Shown here piece by piece: positions 1 to 7,961 of a stretch of DNA of 37,147 nucleotides. Made by a program: the position numbers and the translations under genes. The notes beneath the pieces were generated by a model. It ran no database searches. It saw nothing but the letters and a program-made list of their open reading frames with translations, and had not been told where the DNA came from. Within the stretch, counting starts at the first letter, position 1; every line of letters starts with the position of its first letter. The stretch is from Deltaproteobacteria bacterium (GTDB lineage: Bacteria > Desulfobacterota > Desulfobulbia > Desulfobulbales > Desulfocapsaceae). The stretch is from NCBI GenBank assembly GCA_002747805.1, contig PDQP01000015.1, positions 1-37,147 of the forward strand, in the 5' to 3' direction.

Positions 1-2916
1 ATTTCTGAAATTAATATCACGCTGAGGAAATGGCATTTCAATACCGTTTTCCTCAAAGGCATACCAAATTGCTGATAATACTTTAGTTTTTACTACATTT
101 CTATTGTTTTTATTAACATTGATATAATATTGAATGCGGTAATTTATACTGGAATCTGCATATTCCCATAAAGTTATTCTGGGTCCTGGTTCGGCCAGAA
201 CTTCATCAATATCGGCCAACAATTCTGTCAGTAGCTCTATTACCGTTTTAGGCGGGCAGCTATAACTTGTACCGACAAATAGTAATGTTCGGTTTATATC
301 GCTGGAATAGGTATAATTGGTAAAACTGCCGCTGATGACATTACTGTTCGGCACAATAACTTCATGCCTATCAAAGGTTTCCATGGTAATTGCCCGCAGG
401 CCGATGGAACTTACATAACCTTCACTGCCGTCCAGAATAACCCAGTCTCCGGTGCGTAAAGGGCGTTCAATCAGCAAGATAATTCCGGAAATAAAATTTT
501 TGGCAATATCCTGCAGACCGATACCGACTCCCACACCCAAGGCACCGGCAAAGACCGCCAGTGAGGTGAGATCAATATGCATAAATTTCAGCACCACCAA
601 TACCCCAAATAAAATAGACAGATATTGGGCAAAAATGGATAATGAATTGCGGACGCCGAGATCGGCAATACGGGCAAACAGCCATTGATAGGTGAACCGT
701 TTCAGCCATAGGGCGGCCCGAAACAGCAGGTAAAGGGCCGTTATCGACAAAAACAGGGTCTTGCTGCTGATGGCCGCCTGGTCAATGGTGATCAATGGGT
801 AATCAGCGGCCGCAAGAACTTGAGTAATCAGATAGCTGCTGCTGTTGAGGCCGGTCATCATCGACAGCCACAATATCGTAACATAGGCCCAGGTAAATTT
901 AAGCATTACCGCTAAAGGTGATACCATGTCCTGGGCGATGAATACGCCATGTGAAAAATGTTTAATGCTGTATAGCTTGGCATATTTCCGCCCGTAATCA
1001 ATAACCGCCAGACCAAGAACCAGCATCACTCCGAAAACATTGAAAATAACCAGATAGTTAAGAACTAGCCAGGCTAGCTGCTGATAACCAGTCAGGCCGG
1101 TCAGACCAATCAGCGCACCGATTAGGGGCAGTCTGGTCAACAGGTGCTGGAATCTGCCGGTCAGATTGTCGGCCAAATTATCTTTCCGAACATAATAACG
1201 GATGATCCGGTAGCTGGTTACGGCAAATCCAATCAGGGCCACCATGACGATTTTTTCACTGAGCAGGATGATTTTACTATCAACCAGACTCAAGCAAAAT
1301 AATCGGTAAAACATGGCGGCAGCGGTAAGGGCCGCAAACCAGACATAACCCTGCACCGCAAGCGGCCAAGACATGCTCCTTGCCCTTGCCTCACGCACCA
1401 GCAGCACCAAACCGGCCAGGGCGGCAAAAAGACCCCACATCACCACTTGTATTATCCCATCGCTGGGGCCAGGCACCTTGAGTGCGGCCAGCAGCATGGT
1501 GATAAAAACCGCAAGGGCAAGATAATGCCGCATAATGCTTAGGGCGGTAATGATTTTTTGCAGGGGCAGCAGCACCCAGCGGTCATAAGCACTGGAATGT
1601 AGCTTGGCCCGTGCCAGTTTTCTTGCCAGTTTCAGGCCGATGATAAACAAAACAATGCTGATCAACCCGGATATTACCGCCCTGCCCGGCTGGGCGGCGG
1701 CTTCTTTCCAAAGCGTCTGCACACTGATTTTTAGTTGATAAACGGTTTGGATAATCGCCTCACAGCCCTTCTTACCTGCCCCTTGCAAATTTTCTTCCGG
1801 CCGCCAATGCTGACGCGAAAATAACGAGGCTTCGTTTTTAATCAGCAGCAGATCGCTAATGCGTTTGGGCAGCATTTCCTGTTTGACTAGCTGATAGGCA
1901 ACCAGATCTTTGGTCTCGTCAATGGCAGCCATCAAAGAGGTGTCTTCGCCCATTAGCTTATCGTATTTCTTCAAGGTTTCGGCACGTGCGTTCAGTTGAG
2001 CCTGCAATTTTTTTAATTCGCTAATATGGTTTTTGGCGGTTTGCAGTTGTTCTGCCAGTTTTTCTGCTCCTGAAGCATTGTTGACGGCATCGGCAGATAC
2101 ACAGTTAACAATAATATCTGCCAGCTTGATATTGACCTCGGCCAGCCAGGCCTGGGTGCGGGTATGGTCAATACGCTTTTGCATGGCGACAATTTCGGCG
2201 TTGCTTAACCTGACCACTTCCTTATCCAGACGGGTCTGCAGGGCGGCGGCCTCCTTTTCAAAGGCCAGTTTTTGCCTAGCAAGTTTGGCAGTATGGGTTT
2301 GGGAGTGAACCTGCCTGGCTTCTTCGCTGGCAAATTGACCGGCCAAGGCACTAATCCAGATGGTCATAACCTCGGCATGTTCAGTAAGCTGCTGCTGATC
2401 ATCCGCAAGGGCCTTTTTTCTGGCTTCGTAGGTGTTAAATAACTGCTCCGCCTGTTTGATAAGCCGGGCAAGATGCTGTTGCTCCTGCGGCGATAGTTCG
2501 GCCTTGTTGACCGGATTATCAAGATGCTGACCAAGTTTTTGGGCATTATCCGTTAGAGCAGCGACAGCATCCTGCAAACCGGCCAGTTTGGATTGCTGGG
2601 CGGCAAGACTGCTTTGCTTCTGCTGGATATTATCGGCAAATTTCTGGGCCTTGGCAAGTGCCTTTTCCTTATTAAAATCTCCCTTGCTGATTCGGGCGAG
2701 TTGTTCCTCAATATTATCCTTGCTGACCGGAGCCTCGGTCAAAAACAACTCTACATTAACCGCCTCCATATTTATTTCCGATTTTACGGCAGTAAGCTGC
2801 TCTGAAAAGGCAGCAATCCGGCTGGAAAAACTGTTCTTGTCCGTAGTATTTTCGGCAAACAGAATATGAGGCAGGCAAAATAATATAAGAATTATTTCAA
2901 GAAGTTGTTTTTTCAT
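1..2916 (-). CDS. MscK/KefA-like large mechanosensitive channel, C-terminus cut by window edge
   Basis: This is a stretch-activated channel of the MscS superfamily that should release solutes on hypo-osmotic shock. I read it from an ATG at 2916 leftwards with no stop, giving at least 972 residues. It opens with a signal peptide (MKKQLLEIILILFCLPHILFA). A long Gln/Lys/Glu-rich, probably coiled-coil periplasmic domain follows to about residue 370. About ten hydrophobic segments come next, and then the MscS pore helix and beta domain: a Gly/Ala-rich stretch with FAGALGVGVGIGLQD and NFISGIILLIERPLRTGDWV, then an IVPNSNVISG-like segment. The last residues in view (MPFPQRDINF) match the usual end of the MscS C-terminal domain, so little is missing. 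Size and architecture fit MscK/MscM-type proteins, not short MscS. It lies just downstream of the restriction-modification genes on the same strand, but the 42-base gap and different base composition suggest it is not functionally tied to them. Confidence 0.9.
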   Translation of the reverse strand, partial: MKKQLLEIILILFCLPHILFAENTTDKNSFSSRIAAFSEQLTAVKSEINMEAVNVELFLTEAPVSKDNIEEQLARISKGDFNKEKALAKAQKFADNIQQKQSSLAAQQSKLAGLQDAVAALTDNAQKLGQHLDNPVNKAELSPQEQQHLARLIKQAEQLFNTYEARKKALADDQQQLTEHAEVMTIWISALAGQFASEEARQVHSQTHTAKLARQKLAFEKEAAALQTRLDKEVVRLSNAEIVAMQKRIDHTRTQAWLAEVNIKLADIIVNCVSADAVNNASGAEKLAEQLQTAKNHISELKKLQAQLNARAETLKKYDKLMGEDTSLMAAIDETKDLVAYQLVKQEMLPKRISDLLLIKNEASLFSRQHWRPEENLQGAGKKGCEAIIQTVYQLKISVQTLWKEAAAQPGRAVISGLISIVLFIIGLKLARKLARAKLHSSAYDRWVLLPLQKIITALSIMRHYLALAVFITMLLAALKVPGPSDGIIQVVMWGLFAALAGLVLLVREARARSMSWPLAVQGYVWFAALTAAAMFYRLFCLSLVDSKIILLSEKIVMVALIGFAVTSYRIIRYYVRKDNLADNLTGRFQHLLTRLPLIGALIGLTGLTGYQQLAWLVLNYLVIFNVFGVMLVLGLAVIDYGRKYAKLYSIKHFSHGVFIAQDMVSPLAVMLKFTWAYVTILWLSMMTGLNSSSYLITQVLAAADYPLITIDQAAISSKTLFLSITALYLLFRAALWLKRFTYQWLFARIADLGVRNSLSIFAQYLSILFGVLVVLKFMHIDLTSLAVFAGALGVGVGIGLQDIAKNFISGIILLIERPLRTGDWVILDGSEGYVSSIGLRAITMETFDRHEVIVPNSNVISGSFTNYTYSSDINRTLLFVGTSYSCPPKTVIELLTELLADIDEVLAEPGPRITLWEYADSSINYRIQYYINVNKNNRNVVKTKVLSAIWYAFEENGIEMPFPQRDINFRN

Positions 2917-2958
2917 TTAGAAATTTTATGGTCAATATTTTTGTTAGTTTTACGTTTT

Positions 2959-3867
2959 TCATTCAAACTGAAGCATATTTTTATAAGGTAAAATTCTTTT
3001 ATTTGTTAATGCAATGTAGTCTTTGTTGATTTCAAATCCTATATAGTTTCTGTTAGAGTTTAATGCAGCAATAGATGTCGTGCCGCTTCCCATAAATGGA
3101 TCCAAAATAATATCTGTTTTGAATGAATATAACTGTATCAGCCGATAAGGCAAATCAATCGGAAAAGGAGCAGGATGCCCTACTTTTTTTGCGGATTCTG
3201 CCTTAAAAGTCCATATTGATTTTGTCCATTCTATGAAATCTTCCTTTGCTATTGTATTTTGCTTAAACTCCATTTCTTTTTTATTTCTGTGCCTCTTATA
3301 ATCCCCCTTGGAGAATATCAAAATATACTCATGAATATCTCTAAGAGTTGGGTTGGACGCAGACATCCAACTCCCCCATGCTGTTGAAGGACTTGCACTT
3401 GCAGCCTTGTTCCAGATAATCTCACCTCGCATATTAAACCCAATTTCTATCATCATTTCAGAAATATAATCTGACAATGGGATATATGGCTTTCTGCCAA
3501 GATTTGCAACATTGATACAAGCCCGACCGCCATTTACTAATACGCGATAAGTTTCGGTAAAAACTTTTTTCAGCATTTCCAGATATTCGGCCAAGGACAA
3601 ATCCTCATCATATTCTTTTGATACATTATACGGCGGTGATGTGATCATTAGATGCAATGAATTATCGGGTATCATGGACATATTTTCCGATGAACCCAAT
3701 ATGATTGTATTTAATAAATTATCAGGGAATACATTGGTTTCTTTACTGACATCTTTCAAGTTTCTTAATTCTTTGTATAATTTTGAATCATAGAACCTGG
3801 AAGAATCGTGATTTATTCTTCCAGTGGTGCCAAAAGAACTTGATTCTGTACCTTTAATATTTTTCAT
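2959..3867 (-). CDS. type II DNA methyltransferase, beta-class (probably N4-cytosine)
   Basis: This enzyme should transfer a methyl group from S-adenosylmethionine to a DNA base and so protect the host from the endonuclease encoded just upstream. The 302-residue protein has the catalytic motif TSPPYN at residues 76-81 and the SAM-binding motif DPFMGSGT at 256-263. This order, catalytic motif first, defines the beta class. The Ser-Pro-Pro-Tyr form is more typical of N4-cytosine than N6-adenine enzymes, although it does not prove the base. The N-terminal stretch GRINHDSSRFY recalls, from memory only, some archaeal and bacterial N4-cytosine methyltransferases. An AAGGATG ribosome site lies inside the end of the endonuclease gene, and the ATG is 11 bases past its stop, so the two are probably cotranscribed with the nuclease first. 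The gene is much more AT-rich than its neighbours, which suggests transfer. The recognition sequence cannot be read from here. Confidence 0.9.
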   Translation of the reverse strand: MKNIKGTESSSFGTTGRINHDSSRFYDSKLYKELRNLKDVSKETNVFPDNLLNTIILGSSENMSMIPDNSLHLMITSPPYNVSKEYDEDLSLAEYLEMLKKVFTETYRVLVNGGRACINVANLGRKPYIPLSDYISEMMIEIGFNMRGEIIWNKAASASPSTAWGSWMSASNPTLRDIHEYILIFSKGDYKRHRNKKEMEFKQNTIAKEDFIEWTKSIWTFKAESAKKVGHPAPFPIDLPYRLIQLYSFKTDIILDPFMGSGTTSIAALNSNRNYIGFEINKDYIALTNKRILPYKNMLQFE

Positions 3868-3878
3868 TTATTACATCC

Positions 3879-4733
3879 TTATTCTCGTATTAATTTCAGA
3901 AATTTTTCTGCTTTTGAGACAACATCTTTTTCCTTTGCAGATATGGTGATGATTTCTCCTAATTTCCTTTTAGGCAACATGGAAGAAAAGAAATTCATAT
4001 CAGAATTAACGACATCAACAATATAATCAGACAGGTCTTCAAATTTATTAAAGGTCTGAAATCCTTTTCCTGTTGTATTCTGGATACAATCATCTGTCGG
4101 CTGTGGATATAAAGAGATAAAACCTTGAATGATTCCAGCTTGTTTTAGAAAATCTACCTTGTTAAAATAATTTTTTGTGATTGGAGTATTACCAATAATG
4201 ACTATGGGAATTTTTGTTGATTCTGTTCCGGAAACTCTGATGTTAATGGATTTTCCAATTGCCTTGAGCATTGAGTCAGAACGAAGAATCGATGGACTAC
4301 CCTTGTGTGTCTTATAATTACCGACAAAACTTACCTTATTGTCTTCAAATATATAATTGTTCACGATACTCATTTTGATTTCAAAGATTAACCTTATATT
4401 TTCTGGTTTTTGCTGAGTATCGTTTGTGGTGCAAAATGCCAAATCTGCATCACTTTGTGTTGACAGGCCTAATTCAGGACAAATAACACTATTAACCGCA
4501 TATAACCCCAATTCCTTCGCTATTGGCTGCAAAAAATCTTTGCTCCATTTTTCCGTATATTGTCCAATCAATGTGTTTCTACTTTGCAGGGTTTGCCCTT
4601 CTGCATCCTTACCTTTTGGAACATAGGCAAAGTACCCATCTGTCAGTTTGTAAAATAATTGTTCCGGCGAAGCAAAATTTTTCATTGCTTCTGTAAAAAA
4701 TTTGTTTTCAACATCTTTATTCCAAAATGTCAT
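3879..4733 (-). CDS. probable type II restriction endonuclease
   Basis: This 284-residue protein is called mainly from its position directly before a DNA methyltransferase and from a PD-(D/E)XK-like nuclease signature. An acidic pair lies at D95 and D97 (QSDADLAF), followed about 20 residues later by FEIK, giving E118 and K120. That spacing fits the metal-binding core of many type II restriction enzymes. An upstream segment, QSRNTLIGQYTEKW (residues 50-63), looks like an N-terminal helical region conserved in such enzymes, but I cannot name the family or the recognition site. There is no separate controller (C-protein) gene. The likely ribosome site is AGGAT, just before the ATG at 4733. As with the methyltransferase, its codons are AT-rich compared with both flanks, a sign of horizontal acquisition. 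Confidence 0.8.
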   Translation of the reverse strand: MTFWNKDVENKFFTEAMKNFASPEQLFYKLTDGYFAYVPKGKDAEGQTLQSRNTLIGQYTEKWSKDFLQPIAKELGLYAVNSVICPELGLSTQSDADLAFCTTNDTQQKPENIRLIFEIKMSIVNNYIFEDNKVSFVGNYKTHKGSPSILRSDSMLKAIGKSINIRVSGTESTKIPIVIIGNTPITKNYFNKVDFLKQAGIIQGFISLYPQPTDDCIQNTTGKGFQTFNKFEDLSDYIVDVVNSDMNFFSSMLPKRKLGEIITISAKEKDVVSKAEKFLKLIRE

Positions 4734-4886
4734 TATTTATCCTACTTATAATTTTATATAACAAGCCGAATATTCTAATTTTTTATTTATTAGCATATTT
4801 AATCTGACGTGATAAACAGGATTAACGCTATGCAAAACAAGCTATTCATGTATGTTATAGCCAAACACACAAGACCCATAGTAGAA
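4734..4886. other. AT-rich spacer between korC and restriction gene
   Basis: This stretch is AT-rich like the restriction-modification genes and must hold their promoter on the minus strand. TATAAA- and TATAAG-like boxes lie near 4742-4756, but no convincing -35 partner was found. I see no ORF, repeat, tRNA end or attachment site here. Confidence 0.4.
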
Positions 4887-4908
4887 GCACCGGCAGAATT
4901 GCCGGTGC
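4887..4908 (-). terminator. hairpin at the end of korDABC
   Basis: An inverted repeat, GCACCGGC with GCCGGTGC, closes on a short loop; one further A-T pair leaves a GAAT loop. It starts 27 bases past the korC stop. Read on the minus strand the stem is followed only by TTCTAC, so the T-tract is poor. It may be a weak or Rho-assisted terminator, or a 3' stabilising hairpin. It separates kor transcription from the restriction genes downstream. Confidence 0.55.
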
Positions 4909-4935
4909 CGTATAATTTTGAGGCACTTGCCCGGG

Positions 4936-5478
4936 TCAGGACATTTTTGCCTGAGCTATCTCACCGCCCAGCTCAAAGGCGTTACGGTTCATTTCCAGGA
5001 AATCCCCAGGCACCCGCCGGGCAATCACCTCCATGACCGATTCTCTTTTAATCAAAGGCTCCAGGCCCAGCAAGGCACCCAGAACCGCCACGTTAAACAC
5101 GATGGGTTTACCGATTTTCTCCATCACCTGCTCATAAATCGGCAGCTCAATCTGCCTTGCATCCACCTTGCGGGCAATTTCCACAAAGCGGCTGTCGGTA
5201 ATCAGCATCCCGCCCGGCCTGATAATCGAGGCATAACTATTATAGGCATTTTGGGTAAGGCAGATCAGGATATTGGGCTGAATCACCTTGGGAAAATTGA
5301 TTTCAAAATCCGAAATAATAATATCGCTTCTGGTCGCACCGCCCCGGGCCGCCGCCCCATAGCTCTGCGACTGGGTGGCATTCATCCCCTCATAGGTAAC
5401 TGCCGCTTCGGCAAGCACAATGGCCGCAGTTATTACGCCCTGACCGCCGGAGCCTGAAAATACCATTCTGGTCCGCAT
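4936..5478 (-). CDS. korC: 2-oxoacid:ferredoxin oxidoreductase, gamma subunit
   Basis: This is the gamma subunit of an oxidoreductase that decarboxylates a 2-oxoacid (probably 2-oxoglutarate) to its acyl-CoA with reduction of ferredoxin in the cytoplasm. The 180-residue protein starts with the family's nucleotide-fold glycine motif FSGSGGQGVITAA (about residues 7-19). It continues with the conserved SYGAAARGGATRSDI segment (about 59-73), which marks the KorC/VorC/PorG gamma family. Length is normal. It is the last gene of the cluster and starts 2 bases after the korB stop, so it is translationally coupled. Substrate cannot be fixed from the gamma subunit alone; the 2-oxoglutarate call comes from the D-A-B-C gene order and the alpha and beta sequences. 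Isovalerate or another 2-oxoacid is the main alternative. Confidence 0.9.
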   Translation of the reverse strand: MRTRMVFSGSGGQGVITAAIVLAEAAVTYEGMNATQSQSYGAAARGGATRSDIIISDFEINFPKVIQPNILICLTQNAYNSYASIIRPGGMLITDSRFVEIARKVDARQIELPIYEQVMEKIGKPIVFNVAVLGALLGLEPLIKRESVMEVIARRVPGDFLEMNRNAFELGGEIAQAKMS

Positions 5479-5480
5479 GG

Positions 5481-6287
5481 CTATTTCCTCCCCTTCATTG
5501 CAGTTTCAATAATCTTGTCATACTCTTCGCAGTATTCGGGAGCCTCCCGATCGACAAAGATGCCGCGCTGGATCAGATCCGGGTTTTCCTCGGCCTTTTT
5601 GGAGCCGGCCCTTACCGTTATCTGATTATAATTTTCAACCATTTGCGGTGCATCGCCCTCCTTGTTTTTACGGCCATAATAAGTCGGGCATTGCGACAGA
5701 ATTTCCACCACTGAAAAGCCCTTGTGCATAATCGCCTTCTTTAGAAAGTCGGTGGCCTCTTTAGCATGATAAGTGGTTGATCTGGCGACAAAGGTTGCTC
5801 CGGCCGCCTTGGCTAGCTCCACCACATCAAAATCATTGTCGATGGTTAGATATGGAGCGGTGGTTGCCCTTTTGCCGCGGCCGGAAAGCGGCGAAAACTG
5901 GCCGCCGGTCATGCCGTAGATCCGGTTATTCATCACAATAGCGGTAATGTCGATATTTCTTCTGGCCGCATGGATAAAGTGATTGCCGCCAATCGCCAAG
6001 GCATCGCCGTCGCCCATCGGCACCAGCAGTTTTAGATTGGGCTGGCTTAGTTTTACCCCGGTGGCAAAGGCCAGTGCCCGCCCGTGGATGCTATGCAGGG
6101 AATGAAAATCCACATAGCCGGAAATCCTTGCCGAGCAGCCAATGCCGGAAGTCATCACAATTTCCTTTTTGTCCAGCCCCAGATCCTCCACCGCCCGAAG
6201 CAGCGAGTTCAATACCGTGCCATGACCGCAGCCGGGACACCACATATGGGGAAAAGATCTCTCCCGTAAATAGTCCTTCAAAGCCAT
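5481..6287 (-). CDS. korB: 2-oxoacid:ferredoxin oxidoreductase, beta (TPP) subunit
   Basis: This subunit carries thiamine pyrophosphate and one set of iron-sulfur ligands. The N-terminus holds CPGCGHG (Cys17 and Cys20 in the start I use). The TPP/Mg site is GDGDALAIGGNHFIHAARR, followed by MNNRIYGMTGGQFSP, which is diagnostic of the family. I place the start at 6287 (MALKDYL) because a purine-rich AAGGGGGG ribosome site sits just ahead and the alpha gene ends at 6289. A longer open frame upstream to 6410 only overlaps korA in another frame. The resulting 268-residue length is normal for KorB. It lies between korA and korC with almost no spacing, so the subunits are made in step. Confidence 0.93.
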   Translation of the reverse strand: MALKDYLRERSFPHMWCPGCGHGTVLNSLLRAVEDLGLDKKEIVMTSGIGCSARISGYVDFHSLHSIHGRALAFATGVKLSQPNLKLLVPMGDGDALAIGGNHFIHAARRNIDITAIVMNNRIYGMTGGQFSPLSGRGKRATTAPYLTIDNDFDVVELAKAAGATFVARSTTYHAKEATDFLKKAIMHKGFSVVEILSQCPTYYGRKNKEGDAPQMVENYNQITVRAGSKKAEENPDLIQRGIFVDREAPEYCEEYDKIIETAMKGRK

Positions 6288-6288
6288 C

Positions 6289-7437
6289 TTATACCCCCCT
6301 TCCCTGAATAATCCTGAGCAGTTTCTTGATGTCGAACGGTGTAATAAGCTGGCCGTCAATCCGGTTGGACAAAAAGACCAGCTCCGGCTTTTCCACCGCC
6401 GCCCGAACATGCTGCATCACCTGACCGCTATTCATCTCCACCACAATCACCGCTCTGGCTCCGGCACATTTTTCCCGCACCAGACGGGCCGGAAAGGGCC
6501 AGATGGACTGCAGCTCCAGCACCCCGATTTTCTCGCCCCGGTTGCGGCGTTCCGTAGCCATATGGATAGATGATCTGGCCGAAGAACCGTAGGAAACCAG
6601 CACATATTCGGCATCCTCCATAAAATATTCCTTATAGCGGGTGATCTCCTCCACATTGTTATCAATCTTGTCCAGCAGATGACGAAGCAGCTCGCTGACC
6701 ACCTTGGGATTATTGGAAGGAAAGCCCCACATATCATGGAACAGGCCGGTAACATTGTAACGATGCTCGCCGCCGAAATCCGACATGGGCAGCCGCCCGT
6801 CCTCCCTGGGCAGATAGGGCCGATAATCAACGTCCTTGGGTACGGCAGTTCTTAGCCGGTCAACGATGGCAACTTCACCTGCCTCGGGCAGCACCAGCTT
6901 TTCCCGCAGATGGCCAATCACCTCGTCCAGCAGCAGGATAACCGGCGTGCGGTAGGTTTCGGCCATATTAAAGGCATCTACCGTGATGGCAAATACATCC
7001 TGATGATTGGAAGCAGTCAGGGCAATAATATTATGGTCGCCGTGGGTTCCCCATCTGGCCTGATTTACATCCCCCTGACTAACATGAGTCGGATTGCCGG
7101 TGGACGGGCCGCCCCTTTGCACATTGGCAATAACACAAGGGATTTCCGCCATACAGGCATAACCAATGGCCTCCTGTTTCAATGAAAAACCCGGCCCCGA
7201 GGTGGCGGTCATGGCCTTTTTGCCGGTCAGCGAGGCCCCGATGATGGCACACATAGAGGCAATTTCATCCTCCATCTGAATAAATCTGCCCCCTTTTTGC
7301 GGCAGTCTCACGGCCAGATGCTCGGCAATTTCAGTGGAAGGCGTAATCGGATAACCGGCAAAAAAATCTACTCCGGCGTAAAGCGCCCCCTCGACACAGG
7401 CTTCATTACCCTGAACAAACTTGATATTTTTCCCCAT
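6289..7437 (-). CDS. korA: 2-oxoacid:ferredoxin oxidoreductase, alpha subunit
   Basis: The alpha subunit binds the 2-oxoacid and CoA-side machinery of the complex. The 382-residue protein begins MGKNIKFVQGNEACVEGALY, the typical KorA opening. It carries GYPITPSTEIAEHL, ATSGPGFSLKQEAIGYA and NVQRGGPSTGNPTH, all hallmarks of the pyrimidine-binding domain. The C-terminal part (YVLVSYGSSARSS, then LELQSIWPFP) is the transketolase C-domain-like region. I start at 7437, 1 base after the korD stop; a longer frame to 7584 lies over korD and reads as shadow. The sequence agrees best with 2-oxoglutarate:ferredoxin oxidoreductases that serve a reductive or branched TCA cycle, but substrate remains inferred. 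Confidence 0.93.
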   Translation of the reverse strand: MGKNIKFVQGNEACVEGALYAGVDFFAGYPITPSTEIAEHLAVRLPQKGGRFIQMEDEIASMCAIIGASLTGKKAMTATSGPGFSLKQEAIGYACMAEIPCVIANVQRGGPSTGNPTHVSQGDVNQARWGTHGDHNIIALTASNHQDVFAITVDAFNMAETYRTPVILLLDEVIGHLREKLVLPEAGEVAIVDRLRTAVPKDVDYRPYLPREDGRLPMSDFGGEHRYNVTGLFHDMWGFPSNNPKVVSELLRHLLDKIDNNVEEITRYKEYFMEDAEYVLVSYGSSARSSIHMATERRNRGEKIGVLELQSIWPFPARLVREKCAGARAVIVVEMNSGQVMQHVRAAVEKPELVFLSNRIDGQLITPFDIKKLLRIIQGRGV

Positions 7438-7438
7438 A

Positions 7439-7651
7439 TTATTCCCCCTTCTCCAGCACCACTTCAATTGCAAGATCGGGACATCTGATCTCGCACAGTC
7501 CGCAGGCGATGCAGTCATCCGGCCTGACAGCGGTGGATTTTTCCTTGTGGTCAAGCTCCAGAACCTTCTTCGGGCAGAAGGCAACGCAGATGCCGCAGCC
7601 CTTGCACCAATCCCGATTGATCACAAGCTCTTTTAGTTTCTTTCTTGCCAT
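7439..7651 (-). CDS. korD: 2x[4Fe-4S] ferredoxin subunit of 2-oxoacid oxidoreductase
   Basis: This small iron-sulfur protein is the delta subunit that passes electrons from the TPP centre to free ferredoxin. Two classic motifs are visible: CKGCGICVAFCP and CIACGLCEIRCP, each with the CxxCxxCxxxCP spacing for one [4Fe-4S] cluster. I choose the ATG at 7651 (MARKKLKEL), giving 70 residues, because AAAAGGGG lies at good spacing. An in-frame ATG ten codons upstream (7681) has no ribosome site. It is the first gene of korDABC, and its promoter must lie in the divergent region shared with nadK. Confidence 0.92.
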   Translation of the reverse strand: MARKKLKELVINRDWCKGCGICVAFCPKKVLELDHKEKSTAVRPDDCIACGLCEIRCPDLAIEVVLEKGE

Positions 7652-7727
7652 TTTTTCCCCTTTTCCCCTGTTTACAGTCAAAAATCAGCCGATTCTACCG
7701 GCTATAAGGCGGCAACAGTTAGCCATA

Positions 7728-7747
7728 AGTCCCCCGTACGGGCTACT
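7728..7747. promoter_or_regulatory. 20-bp palindrome, candidate operator
   Basis: AGTCCCCCGTACGGGCTACT is symmetric at 8 of 10 paired positions: outer AGT/ACT and inner CCCGT/ACGGG, with mismatches only at the two pairs between. Flanking GTTAG (7718-7722) and CTAAC (7746-7750) could lengthen it as an RNA hairpin. It sits 77 bases ahead of korD, in a shared upstream region. I do not recognise the protein that would bind it. Confidence 0.4.
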
Positions 7748-7881
7748 AACACTATTTACCAGGGGGAAAGCAACCTTTTTTTGGGGATTTGGACGCATCA
7801 GGTTAAAAAAAAGATTGCGGCACGACTAAGAATATTATATGAGCGGCGTGGCAACTATCCGCCTACGAAACAAAAACCTGC

Positions 7882-7909
7882 TTGCCATTATCTGCCGGAT
7901 GATTAAAGT
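7882..7909 (+). promoter_or_regulatory. candidate sigma-70 promoter for nadK
   Basis: TTGCCA at 7882-7887 and TAAAGT at 7904-7909 are separated by 16 bases. Transcription would start near 7916, about 45 bases before the chosen nadK ATG and inside the longer open frame. This supports the shorter start. Confidence 0.35.
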
Positions 7910-7961
7910 TCGGCAGCATTTTTTGTACTTTAGGGAGCCTTTAATCTTAACGGGGCAGGTT

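Larger units (their letters stand above)
7652..7961. other. divergent control region between korDABC and nadK
   Basis: About 310 bases carry the signals for both directions. They contain a 20-bp palindrome at 7728-7747 and a plausible nadK promoter at 7882-7909, listed separately. A longer in-frame nadK start at 7839 would shrink the gap, but has no ribosome site. I could not find a convincing kor promoter on the minus strand. Confidence 0.5.

Noticed and set aside
6447..6830. 127-codon ORF in another frame of korA
   Set aside because: It overlaps korA completely, and korA has full-length family motifs while this frame has none.
7839..7961. N-terminal extension of NAD kinase
   Set aside because: No ribosome site, a likely promoter lies inside it, and NadK of normal length starts at 7962.
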